Notes under the pieces: generated by a model
What the model was told of the DNA's origin: nothing
Seen by the model: only the letters and a program-made list of their open reading frames with translations
The model's database searches: none
Position numbers and translations under genes: made by a program
Part shown: positions 40,300 through 49,390 of the stretch, piece by piece
Position numbering within the stretch: position 1 is the stretch's first letter
Layout: every line of letters begins with the position of its first letter
Assembly (NCBI RefSeq): GCF_015355785.1
Contig: NZ_JADKYW010000005.1
Location: 933,394 to 997,393 of the forward strand
Origin: Arthrobacter gandavensis
GTDB lineage: Bacteria > Actinomycetota > Actinomycetes > Actinomycetales > Micrococcaceae
Direction of reading: 5' to 3'
Length of the DNA: 64,000 bases

Positions 40300-41016
40300 T
40301 TAGAACCGGCGCTCTGCCACGTTAACCCGGGTGGCGGCGTCGAGCGCTGCGCGGACCTGCTCAGCGGGGGTCTGGCCGGGAGGGGTGTCCATGAGCTGCT
40401 CATCCGGAACGTTGGGGTTGGAGAAGTAGATCCTTCCGTAGGCCGGGGTTTCGGGCTCAAAGCGCCAGCTGTCGGCCAGCGTTCCTGCGTCCACCGTGTC
40501 GAATCCGAGCCGGCTGATGATTGCGTCTGCCTCCGCCTTGGCAGCGGCGTCGTCTCCCGCAATCGGCAGTGCGGACCGCTCCGGAGCGCCTTCCGGCCGG
40601 GCCAGCGCCGGGATGTGCGCGGCAGTGATGTTGTTGAAGACCTTCACGTACTGGCCGGCACCCAGCTGGTCCCGAATCAGTTCGCTGCTGGTGACCGTGC
40701 TGTTGACCAGTTCCTCAATGCGTCCGTCGCGGGACGGGTAGTAATTGCTGGTGTCCAGCACCAGCTTGCCGGCCAGCAGCCCGTCCGGAAGGTCCTTGAC
40801 CGCCTTGAGCGGGATTGAAAGCACGACGGCGTCCCCCAGGCTGGCTGCCTCTTCCAGCGTTCCTGCCCGGGCCCGCGGGCCCAGCTCTGCGACCAGGTCC
40901 TGCAGTGTTTCGGGTCCGCGCGAGTTCGCGATAACCACGTCCAGATCTGCTGTCACGGCCAGCCGCGCCACGGCCGATCCAATGTTTCCGCTTCCGATGA
41001 TTCCCAATGTCGCCAT
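40300..41016 (-). CDS. F420/NADP-oxidoreductase-fold protein (NADPH-dependent F420-reductase-like)
   Basis: 238 residues. The Rossmann start GIIGSGNIGSAVARLAV and IANSRGPETLQDLVAELGP is typical of the F420:NADP oxidoreductase family. NITAAHIPALARPEGAPERSALPIAGDDA continues it. The domain binds NAD(P)H; the second substrate is unproven, as many members do not use F420. The ATG at 41016 follows GAAGGGA. A distant paralogue lies at 44285-44968, on the other side of the glycosyltransferase pair. Confidence 0.82.
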   Translation of the reverse strand: MATLGIIGSGNIGSAVARLAVTADLDVVIANSRGPETLQDLVAELGPRARAGTLEEAASLGDAVVLSIPLKAVKDLPDGLLAGKLVLDTSNYYPSRDGRIEELVNSTVTSSELIRDQLGAGQYVKVFNNITAAHIPALARPEGAPERSALPIAGDDAAAKAEADAIISRLGFDTVDAGTLADSWRFEPETPAYGRIYFSNPNVPDEQLMDTPPGQTPAEQVRAALDAATRVNVAERRF

Positions 41017-41249
41017 GAGCGCGTCCCTTCAGTGTGGTTGTGGTGTGTGCAAGCAACGCGCGGTTCGGAGAAATTCCCGCATTGATGACCTGCATTCTCC
41101 GATTCCGCCAGCCACCGTTGCGTTCCGGAAGGCGACGAGGCAGGCTGTGCTCCCAACCCCACGCGAACCAATGCCTGACAGGTCCATCCATCGCGTCCGG
41201 ATGCACGTCCGGGCAGGACGTTGATGCCGAAGCCACCTAAAGGAGGAAC

Positions 41250-42302
41250 ATGAGCATCTTCGAGGAGGTCCCCAACGCACGCGCCGGCGACCGCCCGCCG
41301 GCTCCCGGCGGAGAGGAGGAACTTCACAAGACGAAAAGAGGGATGATTTCCTACGTCTTCCCCGTCTATAACGAGGCGGGGACTATACCCCGCCTCTATG
41401 AAGAACTTTGCCTGACAGTTGACGGGCTGGAATACGAGATTGAAATAGTTTTCGTCAATGACGGCAGTACGGACAGTTCCCTGGATGCATTGGAGAAACT
41501 GCGCGCACTGGACGACCGCGTCGTGATTGTGGACCTTGCCAGGAATTACGGCCAGCAGGTTGCAGTGAGTGCCGGACTGGACAACGCTTCCGGGGACGCA
41601 GTAATTATCATGGACAGTGATCTCCAGGACCCTCCCGCCGTCAGCCTCAGCCTGATCGAGAAATGGGAAGAGGGGTTCGACGTCGCATATGCACAGCGGC
41701 GCACGCGAAAGGACCCGTGGTTCAAGCAGGCCACCGCCACCGTGTTCTACCGCGTCCTGCAGAAACTCGCAGACATCGATATACCGCGCAACACGGGGGA
41801 TTTTCGCCTTTTGGACCGTCGGGTGGTTGAAGAGCTCAGAAAGTTCAACGAAAAGTCCCGGTTCATCCGCGGCATGGTGAGCTACGTCGGCTTCAATCAG
41901 GTGGCCGTGCCGTTCGACAGGCACGAGCGTTACGCGGGGACCACCAACTACCCCGTGAAGAAACTCATGAAGCTCGCCTCGGATGCGATACTCGGCTTCT
42001 CAACGTTCCCGTTAACACTTATCAGCCGGCTGGGATACGCGGTTGCGCTGATGGCCGTAGTGGGCGTTTTCTATGTCCTTATCCAGAAGGTTTACTTTCC
42101 CGAAGTTCTCGTGGCGGGCTGGGCTTTCATCGTCATCAGCGTGCTCTTCGTCGGCGGGCTGCAGCTCATCATGCTCGGTGTCCTGGGCAGCTATATTGGA
42201 CGCATCTACCGGCAGGTCCAGGATCGTCCGCTCTACGGCCTTCGAGCCATCCACTCGGCACGCTCCCCCCTTGTGGCAAAAGGTTCCTTCGAGAATGGCT
42301 AA
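41250..42302 (+). CDS. GT2 glycosyltransferase (polyprenyl-phosphate sugar synthase type, DPM1/GtrB-like)
   Basis: 350 residues. The cytoplasmic GT-A domain has VFPVYNEAGTIPRLYEEL, VNDGSTDSSLDALE, DLARNYGQQVAVSAG and the metal-binding MDSDLQDPP (DxD-like). Two C-terminal TM helices follow (about 255-280 and 290-315), ending in the GSYIGRIYRQVQDRPLY tail typical of GtrB/ArnC. It moves a sugar from a nucleotide donor to undecaprenyl/decaprenyl phosphate. Strong AAAGGAGG ribosome site. Coupled (eight-base overlap) with the GT-C gene. Base composition looks lower in GC than the neighbours. Confidence 0.9.
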   Translation: MSIFEEVPNARAGDRPPAPGGEEELHKTKRGMISYVFPVYNEAGTIPRLYEELCLTVDGLEYEIEIVFVNDGSTDSSLDALEKLRALDDRVVIVDLARNYGQQVAVSAGLDNASGDAVIIMDSDLQDPPAVSLSLIEKWEEGFDVAYAQRRTRKDPWFKQATATVFYRVLQKLADIDIPRNTGDFRLLDRRVVEELRKFNEKSRFIRGMVSYVGFNQVAVPFDRHERYAGTTNYPVKKLMKLASDAILGFSTFPLTLISRLGYAVALMAVVGVFYVLIQKVYFPEVLVAGWAFIVISVLFVGGLQLIMLGVLGSYIGRIYRQVQDRPLYGLRAIHSARSPLVAKGSFENG

Positions 42303-44220
42303 ACCTTTGGCGCCCGCCCGTCCGCCGGGCACGGCATACAAATACAGTCCTGTCCTGGGAACGGCTGCCGCGCTCGCAGCCTATGTCGCGGCCGGTATCT
42401 GGACCGAGAACCGAATTTTCCAGGTGGCGATCGGCTTGGCGGCCGGGCTCGCCGTATGGCAGGCACGTGCGTTCGCTGTTTTCTACCTCGGGCTCTGGCG
42501 GAAAACCCGCCGGGCGGCTGCCTCCCGCCGCCAGAATGTTCCGCTGGTGGCCCTCACCCTGGTTTTTTGCGCCCTAACGCTCTGGGGGCTGGTGACCAAC
42601 CTCGTCCACCCCCTGTACGGAATGTCGAAGTATGCCTTCTGGCCGGTAGTTGCCGGGGTCTGCGCTGCATCGCTTCTTCTGCCCGCTGCATGGAGCGCTG
42701 CAGAGCGGGCAGCGGACTATCTCTCTTCTCGGCACCTGCTGCGGGCCGCGCTGCTCGCCCTGTTTTTCGCGGGGTTCTTCGTCCTGCAGGTTCGAATCGG
42801 GTTTGCTGTCCGCGTCCAGCCTGGCTGGGATGCGCAGGCCATCCTCGACTCCGCAGCCGGGCTGGCCACCGGGTCCATCGCCAACCTGGAGCCCGGTTAT
42901 TTCACCAGCTTTTCCAACAACCTGACCCTGACACTCGGGCTGACGGAGTACTTCAGGCTGGCGCTGCTGCTCGGCACAACAGACCTGCTCTTCGCCGCCG
43001 TCGTCCTTAACTGCATAGTGCTGACGCTGGGGGCAGTACTGACCTACATAGTCGCGCGGCGCGTGGGCGGCGAGGCTGCGGCACTCTTCACTCTGCTGCC
43101 CTCGACAGTTTTCGTGCTTCTTTCCCCCTGGATCATGGTGGCCTATTCCGATGCCCTCGGTCTCATCTTTCCCATCCTGTTGTTTTATCTGTACCTTGTG
43201 CAGGCCGGCGCGGGGCGGTGGTGGCTCAAAGGTGGAGTTCAGGCAAGCCTCGGAATCATTGCGGTTATTGGCTATAACATCAAACCCACGATTATCATTG
43301 TCCTCTTTGCCATTGCTGCTGTGGCACTGCTTGGATCAGCGGCGAAACGAAGGACGAGACGCGAACTGGTGAGTGCACTTGCCGGCACGGCCGTCGTCGT
43401 CGCGAGTTACACCGCAGGCTCCTACGTCCTGCCTGCCCTCATCAATTCCTCGGATAAGGTCACCTTCGACGTGAGGGAAAATGAGCAGACTTTCCCCGCC
43501 GCGCATTACCTGAACATGGGCGCCCAGGCGCAGAACGGCAAGTTCAACCCGCTGTACGGGGCCTGGTACGGCCCCGACGTCGGGGCGACAGCATCCATGC
43601 CCGTGGAAGAACGGACCACCCGGAATCTCGAGTCATATCTTGCCCGGGTGGATGCCATGGGGGCATCGGGTTATATCTCATTCCTGAGCAACAAGTTCAC
43701 CTGGTTCATGGGAGACGGCTCTTTCTTTGTTTGGGGCGAGGGGTCGGCAGCGAGCCATCCCTTCATCGCAGAGGACGCCACCAGCCAGAAAATGCAGTCC
43801 TATTACGGCTATCACGGAGAGAACTATGCCTGGCTGATCGGCCTGTGGCAGGTGGCCTGGTTCGTGGTCCTCGGGCTGCTAAGCCTTCCGCTGGTCTCAC
43901 GCCGGCCGGGCCTCTTTACCCGGCATGCCACCATCATGCGTGTAGCCCTGCTGGGCCTGTTCGTCTTCCTCCTGCTTTTCGAAGCCCGGAGCCGCTACCT
44001 TTACCTGTACATGCCGTTCTTCATTGTGCTGGCATCGCTTTCGGCGAGCGTTCTCTCCAGCCGGACGACGAGCATCAAAGCCATATCCGCGAAGGTGCCG
44101 CTTCGGCAGCAACCGGACAAGCCCGTCCAACCCCCGCCGGGCACTGAACCGTCCCCGGAGGGCCACGCTCCCCCGTTGTCCAGCGACCTCGACGGCGCCG
44201 GGGCGCGAGGCGCGGGCTGA
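42295..44220 (+). CDS. GT-C-fold polytopic glycosyltransferase
   Basis: 641 residues, about 11-12 TM helices and a large extracytoplasmic region (about 380-500) with YLNMGAQAQNGKFNPLYGAW. The first loop has QPGWDAQAILDSAAG with an acidic catalytic candidate and PGYFTSFSNNLTLTLGLTEY, resembling dolichyl-phosphate mannosyltransferase (PMT/ArnT) enzymes. It should use the lipid-linked sugar made by the GT2 partner to modify a surface polymer or protein. The ATG lies inside the GT2 stop region (ATGGCTAA, coupled). The tail is Pro/Ser-rich. Confidence 0.85.
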   Translation: MAKPLAPARPPGTAYKYSPVLGTAAALAAYVAAGIWTENRIFQVAIGLAAGLAVWQARAFAVFYLGLWRKTRRAAASRRQNVPLVALTLVFCALTLWGLVTNLVHPLYGMSKYAFWPVVAGVCAASLLLPAAWSAAERAADYLSSRHLLRAALLALFFAGFFVLQVRIGFAVRVQPGWDAQAILDSAAGLATGSIANLEPGYFTSFSNNLTLTLGLTEYFRLALLLGTTDLLFAAVVLNCIVLTLGAVLTYIVARRVGGEAAALFTLLPSTVFVLLSPWIMVAYSDALGLIFPILLFYLYLVQAGAGRWWLKGGVQASLGIIAVIGYNIKPTIIIVLFAIAAVALLGSAAKRRTRRELVSALAGTAVVVASYTAGSYVLPALINSSDKVTFDVRENEQTFPAAHYLNMGAQAQNGKFNPLYGAWYGPDVGATASMPVEERTTRNLESYLARVDAMGASGYISFLSNKFTWFMGDGSFFVWGEGSAASHPFIAEDATSQKMQSYYGYHGENYAWLIGLWQVAWFVVLGLLSLPLVSRRPGLFTRHATIMRVALLGLFVFLLLFEARSRYLYLYMPFFIVLASLSASVLSSRTTSIKAISAKVPLRQQPDKPVQPPPGTEPSPEGHAPPLSSDLDGAGARGAG

Positions 44221-44284
44221 TGCGGATTTCAGTGCCCTCCAACGGCTGCGGGCCCGCCGATTCTTCGCGGGGATGGAGCGCAGC

Positions 44285-44968
44285 TCAGGCGACGGGCGCC
44301 GGTTCACCGGCGAGTTCACGCAGCTGTGCCGCCGTCAGCCGGGCACCGAACGCCGGGCCGCCGGGCTGCAGGAACGCAGTAGCGGAAAGTGAATCCACAG
44401 GAACCGGGTCGTAGCCGATCCGGTCCACGAGTGCCGAGACGAGTGCTACGGCGGCGGGGTCGTCCCCGGCCACGGCCAGGCCGCGGCGCTCAGGGTGCCC
44501 GGAGGCCCGGCGGTCCGGTTCCAGGTGGTGGTAGCCGGTGTGGCTGAAGGTCTTGACGACGGCGGCACCGGGGAACATCTCCTGCACCACTTCGGAGGAC
44601 GGGCGGTCTCCGGCGAAGGCGGGGAGCTCGCCGTCGACCGGCGGCCAGTAGTTCATGGTGTCGATGACCAACTTGCCGGCCAGCAGGCCGGGATCAATGG
44701 CCTTGAGCCGGTGCAGCGGCAGGGCCAGGACCACCAGGTCTGCGTCCGCTACGGCGTCGTGCGTCCATTTCGGTTCGGCGCCGGGGGACACGAAGTCGAT
44801 CATCAGCTCCAGCCGGGCAGGGTCACCGGAGGCGGAGATTGAAACCCGGTAGCCGGCGTCGAGCAGCGAGCGGGCAATCGCGGTGCCGATCTTGCCCGCA
44901 CCGATCACGGCAACGTGCAGGGGCGGGCGGTGGGAGGCAGCGTCCACGGTGGCCGTTTCAATGGTCAT
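44285..44968 (-). CDS. F420/NADP-oxidoreductase-fold protein, paralogue
   Basis: 227 residues. After about 18 residues comes HVAVIGAGKIGTAIARSLLD, the Rossmann dinucleotide site. Then come SASGDPARLELMIDFV, the conserved DTMNYWPPVDGELP (counterpart of DTSNYYPSRDGRIE in the gene at 40300-41016) and KTFSHTGYHHLEPDRRASGH. It belongs to the same family as that gene but is clearly diverged. Substrate unknown. Confidence 0.82.
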   Translation of the reverse strand: MTIETATVDAASHRPPLHVAVIGAGKIGTAIARSLLDAGYRVSISASGDPARLELMIDFVSPGAEPKWTHDAVADADLVVLALPLHRLKAIDPGLLAGKLVIDTMNYWPPVDGELPAFAGDRPSSEVVQEMFPGAAVVKTFSHTGYHHLEPDRRASGHPERRGLAVAGDDPAAVALVSALVDRIGYDPVPVDSLSATAFLQPGGPAFGARLTAAQLRELAGEPAPVA

Positions 44969-45035
44969 GCCTGCGGTAACGTGCGCCCCGCCGCCGGCAT
45001 TCCCCCGATGTACGTGCCCGGCCGTTCAGGAGGTC

Positions 45036-45548
45036 CTAACCGGCGGCGGATCCCACCTGACTGAGGATCTCGCCCGCCCAGCGGCCGGCTTCATCAAGCT
45101 CACCGTCCACCAGCGGCCCTTCATAGCCGTGGACGTGGAACGTGCGCTGTTTGAACTCGGTATCAAAGCCCAGTGAGCGCAGTTCGTGCCTGGCCGCCTT
45201 CGCCGCCGATCCGGGCAACCGCGGCTTGGCCACCCGGGTGTCAAAGGCTACCGCCGGAATTTTCGTGTCCGGCGGTGCCAACCGGTCGAGCCATTCCCGT
45301 ATCCCCTCGACAGGCTCGCGCGGTGCCTGGCGGGACTCGACGGCCTCGGCGCGCGTGCGGGGACGGGACATCGAGAAGGCATGGGTTGGACCGCCTACCA
45401 CCAGCAGGTCGAATCCGTCTGTCGAGGACGGAGCCGATTCGGCGTCCCGCACCTCGACGTCCCCGTCCGCGTCGAGCCTGTCGGCGATCGCCCGGGCCAC
45501 CTTCTCCGTGTTTCCCCAAAGGGACTCATAAACAACCAGTGAGCGCAT
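45036..45548 (-). CDS. Flavodoxin-fold protein
   Basis: 170 residues. It begins MRSLVVYESLWGNTEKVARA, the FMN-phosphate loop (T/S-x-T-G-N-T-like, here ESLWGNT), with LLVVGGPTHAFSMSRP forming the isoalloxazine-binding loop and FDTRVAKPRLPGSAAKAARHEL later. GAGGAG lies nine bases upstream of the ATG. It is a flavodoxin-type electron carrier or flavoprotein. It is not in an evident operon. Confidence 0.88.
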   Translation of the reverse strand: MRSLVVYESLWGNTEKVARAIADRLDADGDVEVRDAESAPSSTDGFDLLVVGGPTHAFSMSRPRTRAEAVESRQAPREPVEGIREWLDRLAPPDTKIPAVAFDTRVAKPRLPGSAAKAARHELRSLGFDTEFKQRTFHVHGYEGPLVDGELDEAGRWAGEILSQVGSAAG

Positions 45549-45661
45549 CAGAACTCCTCGTTTGGACGGAGGCTATGCCTGTTCGTGCCAACAGTTTAGG
45601 TTTCGCTCCCGCACGCGTCAGCCCTTTGCACACTCCGTTTTTACCCGCGGTCGAGCACCCT

Positions 45662-45713
45662 GCCCCGGATGCCTGGCACGGCGTATTTGCCGCCGCGGCC
45701 AGGCACCCGGGGC
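45662..45713 (-). terminator. Hairpin after pxpA
   Basis: GCCCCGG (45662-45668) pairs with CCGGGGC (45707-45713), with an inner GCCTGGC/GCCAGGC step, forming an interrupted stem just past the pxpA stop (45724). No T tract. Confidence 0.5.
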
Positions 45714-45723
45714 TTGCCGCAGC

Positions 45724-46452
45724 TTAGGCAGCCTGGACGGCTGCGATCGCCTCGCGGACAGCCTGCGCAACCGCCGGAGCCGACGGCAGGTCGGAGTGCA
45801 CGCAAATGGACTCCACCGTTACGGGCAGCAGGACGCCGTTCCGGCTGGTCACCGTGCCGTCCCGGAGTGCCTGGACGGTCCGCGCGCGCACGGACTCGAG
45901 CGGCCGTTCCTTCGGGCGCCTTTCCACGATCAGTTTGCCGTCATCGCCGTAGTCCAGGTCCACGTAGAACTCCGGTACGAACTCCACTCCCGCAGCGGAA
46001 GCGGCGGACTCATGGGCTGTCCCGGCGAGCCCGTAGACCGGAACCCCGTACTGCCGGGCAACCTCACAGATTGCCCCCATGAGCTCTTCGTCCGACGCAG
46101 CCATGCCGAACAGTGCCCCGTGAGGCTTAATGTGGTCCAACGGCAAGCCGCGGGCATTCAGGAACCCCACCAGGGCGCCGACCTGGTACCGCACCAGGTC
46201 GCGGGCTTCCTCGGACGTGATCGCCATGGGCCGTCTTCCGAAGCCTGCGATGTCCGGCAGGCCGGGGTGCGCTCCCACGTTTACGCCCGCTGCGGCGGCA
46301 GCGCTGACTGTCCGCTGCATGGCACCGGGGTCCCCGGCGTGCATGCCGCAGGCAACGTTGACCGTGTCCACGAGCTTCAGGATGGCGTCGTCGTTGCCAA
46401 ATGAATGGATGCCGATGTCTTCGCCGAGGTCGGAGTTGATGCTGACCGTCAT
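45724..46452 (-). CDS. pxpA: 5-oxoprolinase subunit A / LamB-YcsF family
   Basis: 242 residues, starting MTVSINSDLGEDIGIHSFGN, with the family signature VNVACGMHAGDPGAM and HIKPHGALFGMA. PxpA with PxpB and PxpC cleaves 5-oxoproline using ATP. The B and C genes are not next to it here; the upstream coupled gene is an amidase. It starts three bases after the amidase stop, with GGAGG inside the amidase tail. The pair could act on pyroglutamate amides or other lactams. Confidence 0.88.
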   Translation of the reverse strand: MTVSINSDLGEDIGIHSFGNDDAILKLVDTVNVACGMHAGDPGAMQRTVSAAAAAGVNVGAHPGLPDIAGFGRRPMAITSEEARDLVRYQVGALVGFLNARGLPLDHIKPHGALFGMAASDEELMGAICEVARQYGVPVYGLAGTAHESAASAAGVEFVPEFYVDLDYGDDGKLIVERRPKERPLESVRARTVQALRDGTVTSRNGVLLPVTVESICVHSDLPSAPAVAQAVREAIAAVQAA

Positions 46453-46455
46453 GCC

Positions 46456-47940
46456 CTAGACCTCCGGCACGGTTCGGCCCGGGAGTACCGCTTCCGACGC
46501 CGCTGCCAGGGCCAGGAGGCCGTGTTCACCGTAGGGAATTCCCATGAGTTCCAGACCCACCGGCAGTCCGGTGGACGTCTGGCCTGCCGGGATGGTGATT
46601 GCCGGGAACAGGAGCTGGGAGGCAATGACCGTGTTCGTGGGGTAGGTCAGGCAGGTCCAGCGGTCGGCGAAGATGTCTTCGCGGGTGGGTGCCGGGAGTT
46701 TCGCGTCCGGGAAGGCGATGGCGTCCAGCCGGTTGCGGGCCATGATGCCGATGACCTGGCGCTGGAACGCGGTCTGGCCCAGAACGCGCTCAACGTACTC
46801 TGCATCGGCGGTGGGCTGTTCGGGTCCGGCGACGATCGCTTCAAGCAGGTCGAGTTTCTCGTGATACTGGCCGGTCTCGATCAGGTGCCGCATGGAGGGA
46901 ACCCCCGCGCCGGGACGGGCGCGGACAAAGTCGTTCATGTCCGCCTGGGAACGGGTGGTGTAGAGCGAGGTGAAGCCCACCTGCTCGTCGAGGTTCTCAA
47001 TCGTGATCTCAACAAGCTCGGCGCCGCCCTTTTCCAGGGCTGCCAGCGCGGCTTCCATGGCCGTGTTGACCTCAGCGCCGTCGGGATCCGCAGCGTCCCC
47101 AAATGCCTGGCGGAGAACACCGATCCGCTTTCCGTGCAGATCTGCGTCCTGCAGGGCGTCCGCGTACGGCCTGTCCTGCCGGCTGACGACGGCAGCGGCC
47201 GTGTAGTCGTCCTGTTCGTCGTAACCGACCATGACGTCCAGGATCCGGACGGCATCTTCCACCGTGCGGGTCATCGGTCCGGCTGTGTCCTGCGGTTTGA
47301 CCAGGGAGGACATACCGGCCCGGCTGATCAGCCCCGGCGTGACACGCAGCCCCACCAGGCCACAGAAGGACGCAGGCAAACGGATGGACCCGCCGGTGTC
47401 CTCGCCGATTCCCACCAGGGAAAGATTCGCGGCCACCGCTGCGGCGGTGCCGGAGGACGAACCACCCGGATCGCGGCTGAGATCGTAGGGATTCTTGGTT
47501 ACCCCGCTGCGGGATGACGTGGAGAACCAGGATGTGGCGAAGTCCGGCAGCGTCGTCTTGCCCAGGATGATGGCCCCCGCTGTCCGCAGCTTGGCGATCG
47601 CGGTGGCATCCCGCTCCGGCTGGTAGTCCCCGGTGGCAATGCTGCCGAACGTCGTCGGCAGCCCGGCTGTTTCAATCTGGTCCTTCACGACCACCGGCAC
47701 GCCATGCAGGGGGCCGGACAGGACGCCGGTCTCTGCAAGGCGGGCGTCGAGCCGGCGGGCTTCCTCCACGGCACGTGAGGAGATCGAAATGATGGAGTTG
47801 AGTTTGGGACCGGAGCGGTCCAGCCGCTCGATGCGCTCCAGATACGCGGTTACCAGTTCCTCGGCGGTGAACTCTCCGCTGAGGTAGCCTTCATGCACCC
47901 TTGCAATGGTCAGCTCTTCGATGGGGCGGTCAATTGCCAT
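46456..47940 (-). CDS. Amidase (amidase-signature family)
   Basis: 494 residues. The Lys-Ser-Ser triad is visible: Lys in VVVKDQIETAGLP, Ser in DPGGSSSGTAAAVAANL (the GGSS(G/S)G signature) and Ser in GEDTGGSIRLPASFCGLVGL. It hydrolyses a linear or cyclic amide to acid plus ammonia. First gene of an operon with pxpA. It is divergent from a GntR regulator with a palindrome between them. I chose the ATG at 47940 (MAIDRPIEEL). The substrate is not evident. Confidence 0.92.
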   Translation of the reverse strand: MAIDRPIEELTIARVHEGYLSGEFTAEELVTAYLERIERLDRSGPKLNSIISISSRAVEEARRLDARLAETGVLSGPLHGVPVVVKDQIETAGLPTTFGSIATGDYQPERDATAIAKLRTAGAIILGKTTLPDFATSWFSTSSRSGVTKNPYDLSRDPGGSSSGTAAAVAANLSLVGIGEDTGGSIRLPASFCGLVGLRVTPGLISRAGMSSLVKPQDTAGPMTRTVEDAVRILDVMVGYDEQDDYTAAAVVSRQDRPYADALQDADLHGKRIGVLRQAFGDAADPDGAEVNTAMEAALAALEKGGAELVEITIENLDEQVGFTSLYTTRSQADMNDFVRARPGAGVPSMRHLIETGQYHEKLDLLEAIVAGPEQPTADAEYVERVLGQTAFQRQVIGIMARNRLDAIAFPDAKLPAPTREDIFADRWTCLTYPTNTVIASQLLFPAITIPAGQTSTGLPVGLELMGIPYGEHGLLALAAASEAVLPGRTVPEV

Positions 47941-48043
47941 GCGTTCACTGTTCCTTCGATCGTCGCTTGTCAGCCTGGGAATGCAGTGACCGTCAGGGGC
48001 CCCTTCCGCAGGTGTAGTGATGGTAGCCACTAAATGTCTAACA

Positions 48044-48055
48044 TTCAACGTTGAA
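48044..48055. promoter_or_regulatory. Palindrome between amidase and GntR genes, candidate operator
   Basis: TTCAACGTTGAA is a perfect 12-base palindrome. It is set in AT-richer sequence (48031-48060), about 100 bases upstream of the amidase start and 70 bases upstream of the GntR start. Symmetry and position fit binding by the divergent GntR protein. Confidence 0.55.
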
Positions 48056-48123
48056 CTCATGACCTTAGCGTTTGAAGTTCCTCCCGCGTGTGCTTCCATG
48101 TAGAAGACGAAGGGGGAACGACC

Positions 48124-48918
48124 GTGTCGAAATTCGAGCCGGAACAGCTGGGCCGCAAGGATGCGTCCGGCCAGATAGCCCGGCAGCTGAGGAACGCGAT
48201 CTCGCAGGGGGTCTGGCAGCCGGGGGAACGGCTGCCTACGGAACAGGAACTGGCGGATACCTTCGATGTTTCCCGGGCGACAGCACGGGAAGGACTCAAA
48301 CTTCTCTCTGCGACCGGCATGGTGGTGTCTTCGCGCGGCAGCACAGGGGGAACCTTCGTCTCCGTCCCGGATGCGGAAGAGGTGGCTGAACAGCTCAGCG
48401 ACGCCATCCAGCTCTGGTACCGGGCCGGGAACGTCTCCGTCCACGACGTCGATGAAGCACGCTCGGTGCTGGAACTGCAGTGTGTGGAGCTCGCGGCACG
48501 CCGCCGAACCGCGGCGGACCTTGAGGCCATCCGGGGCCCCGTCGAGGCATCACGTGACCTGGACCTGGACATCGCATCATGGCTCGATCTGGACCTGCTC
48601 TTCCATACAGCGATCACCAAGGCAGCGAAGAACAAGATTCTTGAGCTCGCCATGACCGCTGTGCACCTCGCCCGCCCAGCCACCAACTCGGTGTTCGTCG
48701 AATTCCTGGACAGGAAGACCGTCACGGATCAGCACGAAGCCATCTATCTCGCCATCGAAGCCGGTGATCCACAGGCTGCGCAGGACGCCTTCGAGCGGCA
48801 TGCCGGATACCTCGGCGACACACGGCGGGAAGCCCTCAACGAGACCAATGCCGCGGATGTCCTCGTGGCCACCCTGCCCAAGGTAACCCGGCCGGAGACA
48901 GGGCTCCCGAGCGCCTAG
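48124..48918 (+). CDS. GntR-family regulator, FadR/FCD subfamily
   Basis: 264 residues. The N-terminal winged helix (residues about 12-72) carries IARQLRNAISQGVWQPGERL and ELADTFDVSRATAREGLKLL. The C-terminal FCD ligand domain has the metal-site pattern DLDLLFHTAITKAAKNKIL and DQHEAIYLAIEAGDPQAAQDAFERHAGYL with its His residues. GTG start at 48124 behind AAGGGGGAA. It is divergent from the amidase-pxpA operon, which it probably represses until an amide or carboxylate ligand binds. Confidence 0.92.
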   Translation: MSKFEPEQLGRKDASGQIARQLRNAISQGVWQPGERLPTEQELADTFDVSRATAREGLKLLSATGMVVSSRGSTGGTFVSVPDAEEVAEQLSDAIQLWYRAGNVSVHDVDEARSVLELQCVELAARRRTAADLEAIRGPVEASRDLDLDIASWLDLDLLFHTAITKAAKNKILELAMTAVHLARPATNSVFVEFLDRKTVTDQHEAIYLAIEAGDPQAAQDAFERHAGYLGDTRREALNETNAADVLVATLPKVTRPETGLPSA

Positions 48919-49006
48919 AGGCGCGCTGCCACGGGGGTGCCTCCTCCGCGGTCAGCCTATAGCGGCAAGCCTTTACAGCTGCCTTCGGCAGGGTGATCAT
49001 GGGCGC

Positions 49007-49333
49007 ATGGACTCCGCTGCCGAAACCCTGACGGTAGAGCTGGAGGACGTGGGCGGCACGTCCTGGTGGGCGGGCATCCTGACGGTCCTCGCGTCCCAGT
49101 ATGGAAGTACCCAGCGGCGGTTCGTCGGCCGGGTCAACGGACTGACCAGGTACACGAGCGAAACCTTTCCCGTTCCGGGATCAGTCGGACCGGTTCCCCC
49201 GCGGGAGCAGTGGGCCCCGGGAATGACGGCCGCACTGCAGGGCCTTAAGCAGGACCTTGCCAAGGACGGCTGGCGGGAGTCCTCATCCGGGAATCAGCCG
49301 TGGTCCCTGACGTATGAGCGGTCGGCGCCGTAG
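49007..49333 (+). CDS. Hypothetical protein, 108 residues
   Basis: Soluble, one domain, with TLTVELEDVGGTSWWAGILT near the start and QWAPGMTAALQGLKQDLAKD later. It ends SGNQPWSLTYERSAP, a strand-like finish. No ribosome site. GATCAT lies six bases before the ATG, so it may be leaderless. The residue balance supports a real gene. No family recognised. Confidence 0.55.
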   Translation: MDSAAETLTVELEDVGGTSWWAGILTVLASQYGSTQRRFVGRVNGLTRYTSETFPVPGSVGPVPPREQWAPGMTAALQGLKQDLAKDGWRESSSGNQPWSLTYERSAP

Positions 49334-49390
49334 TCAGGGCCAAAAGCGTCGAAGATGCGTTCGTAGATTGATAGCGGAAAGGCATCCCCC

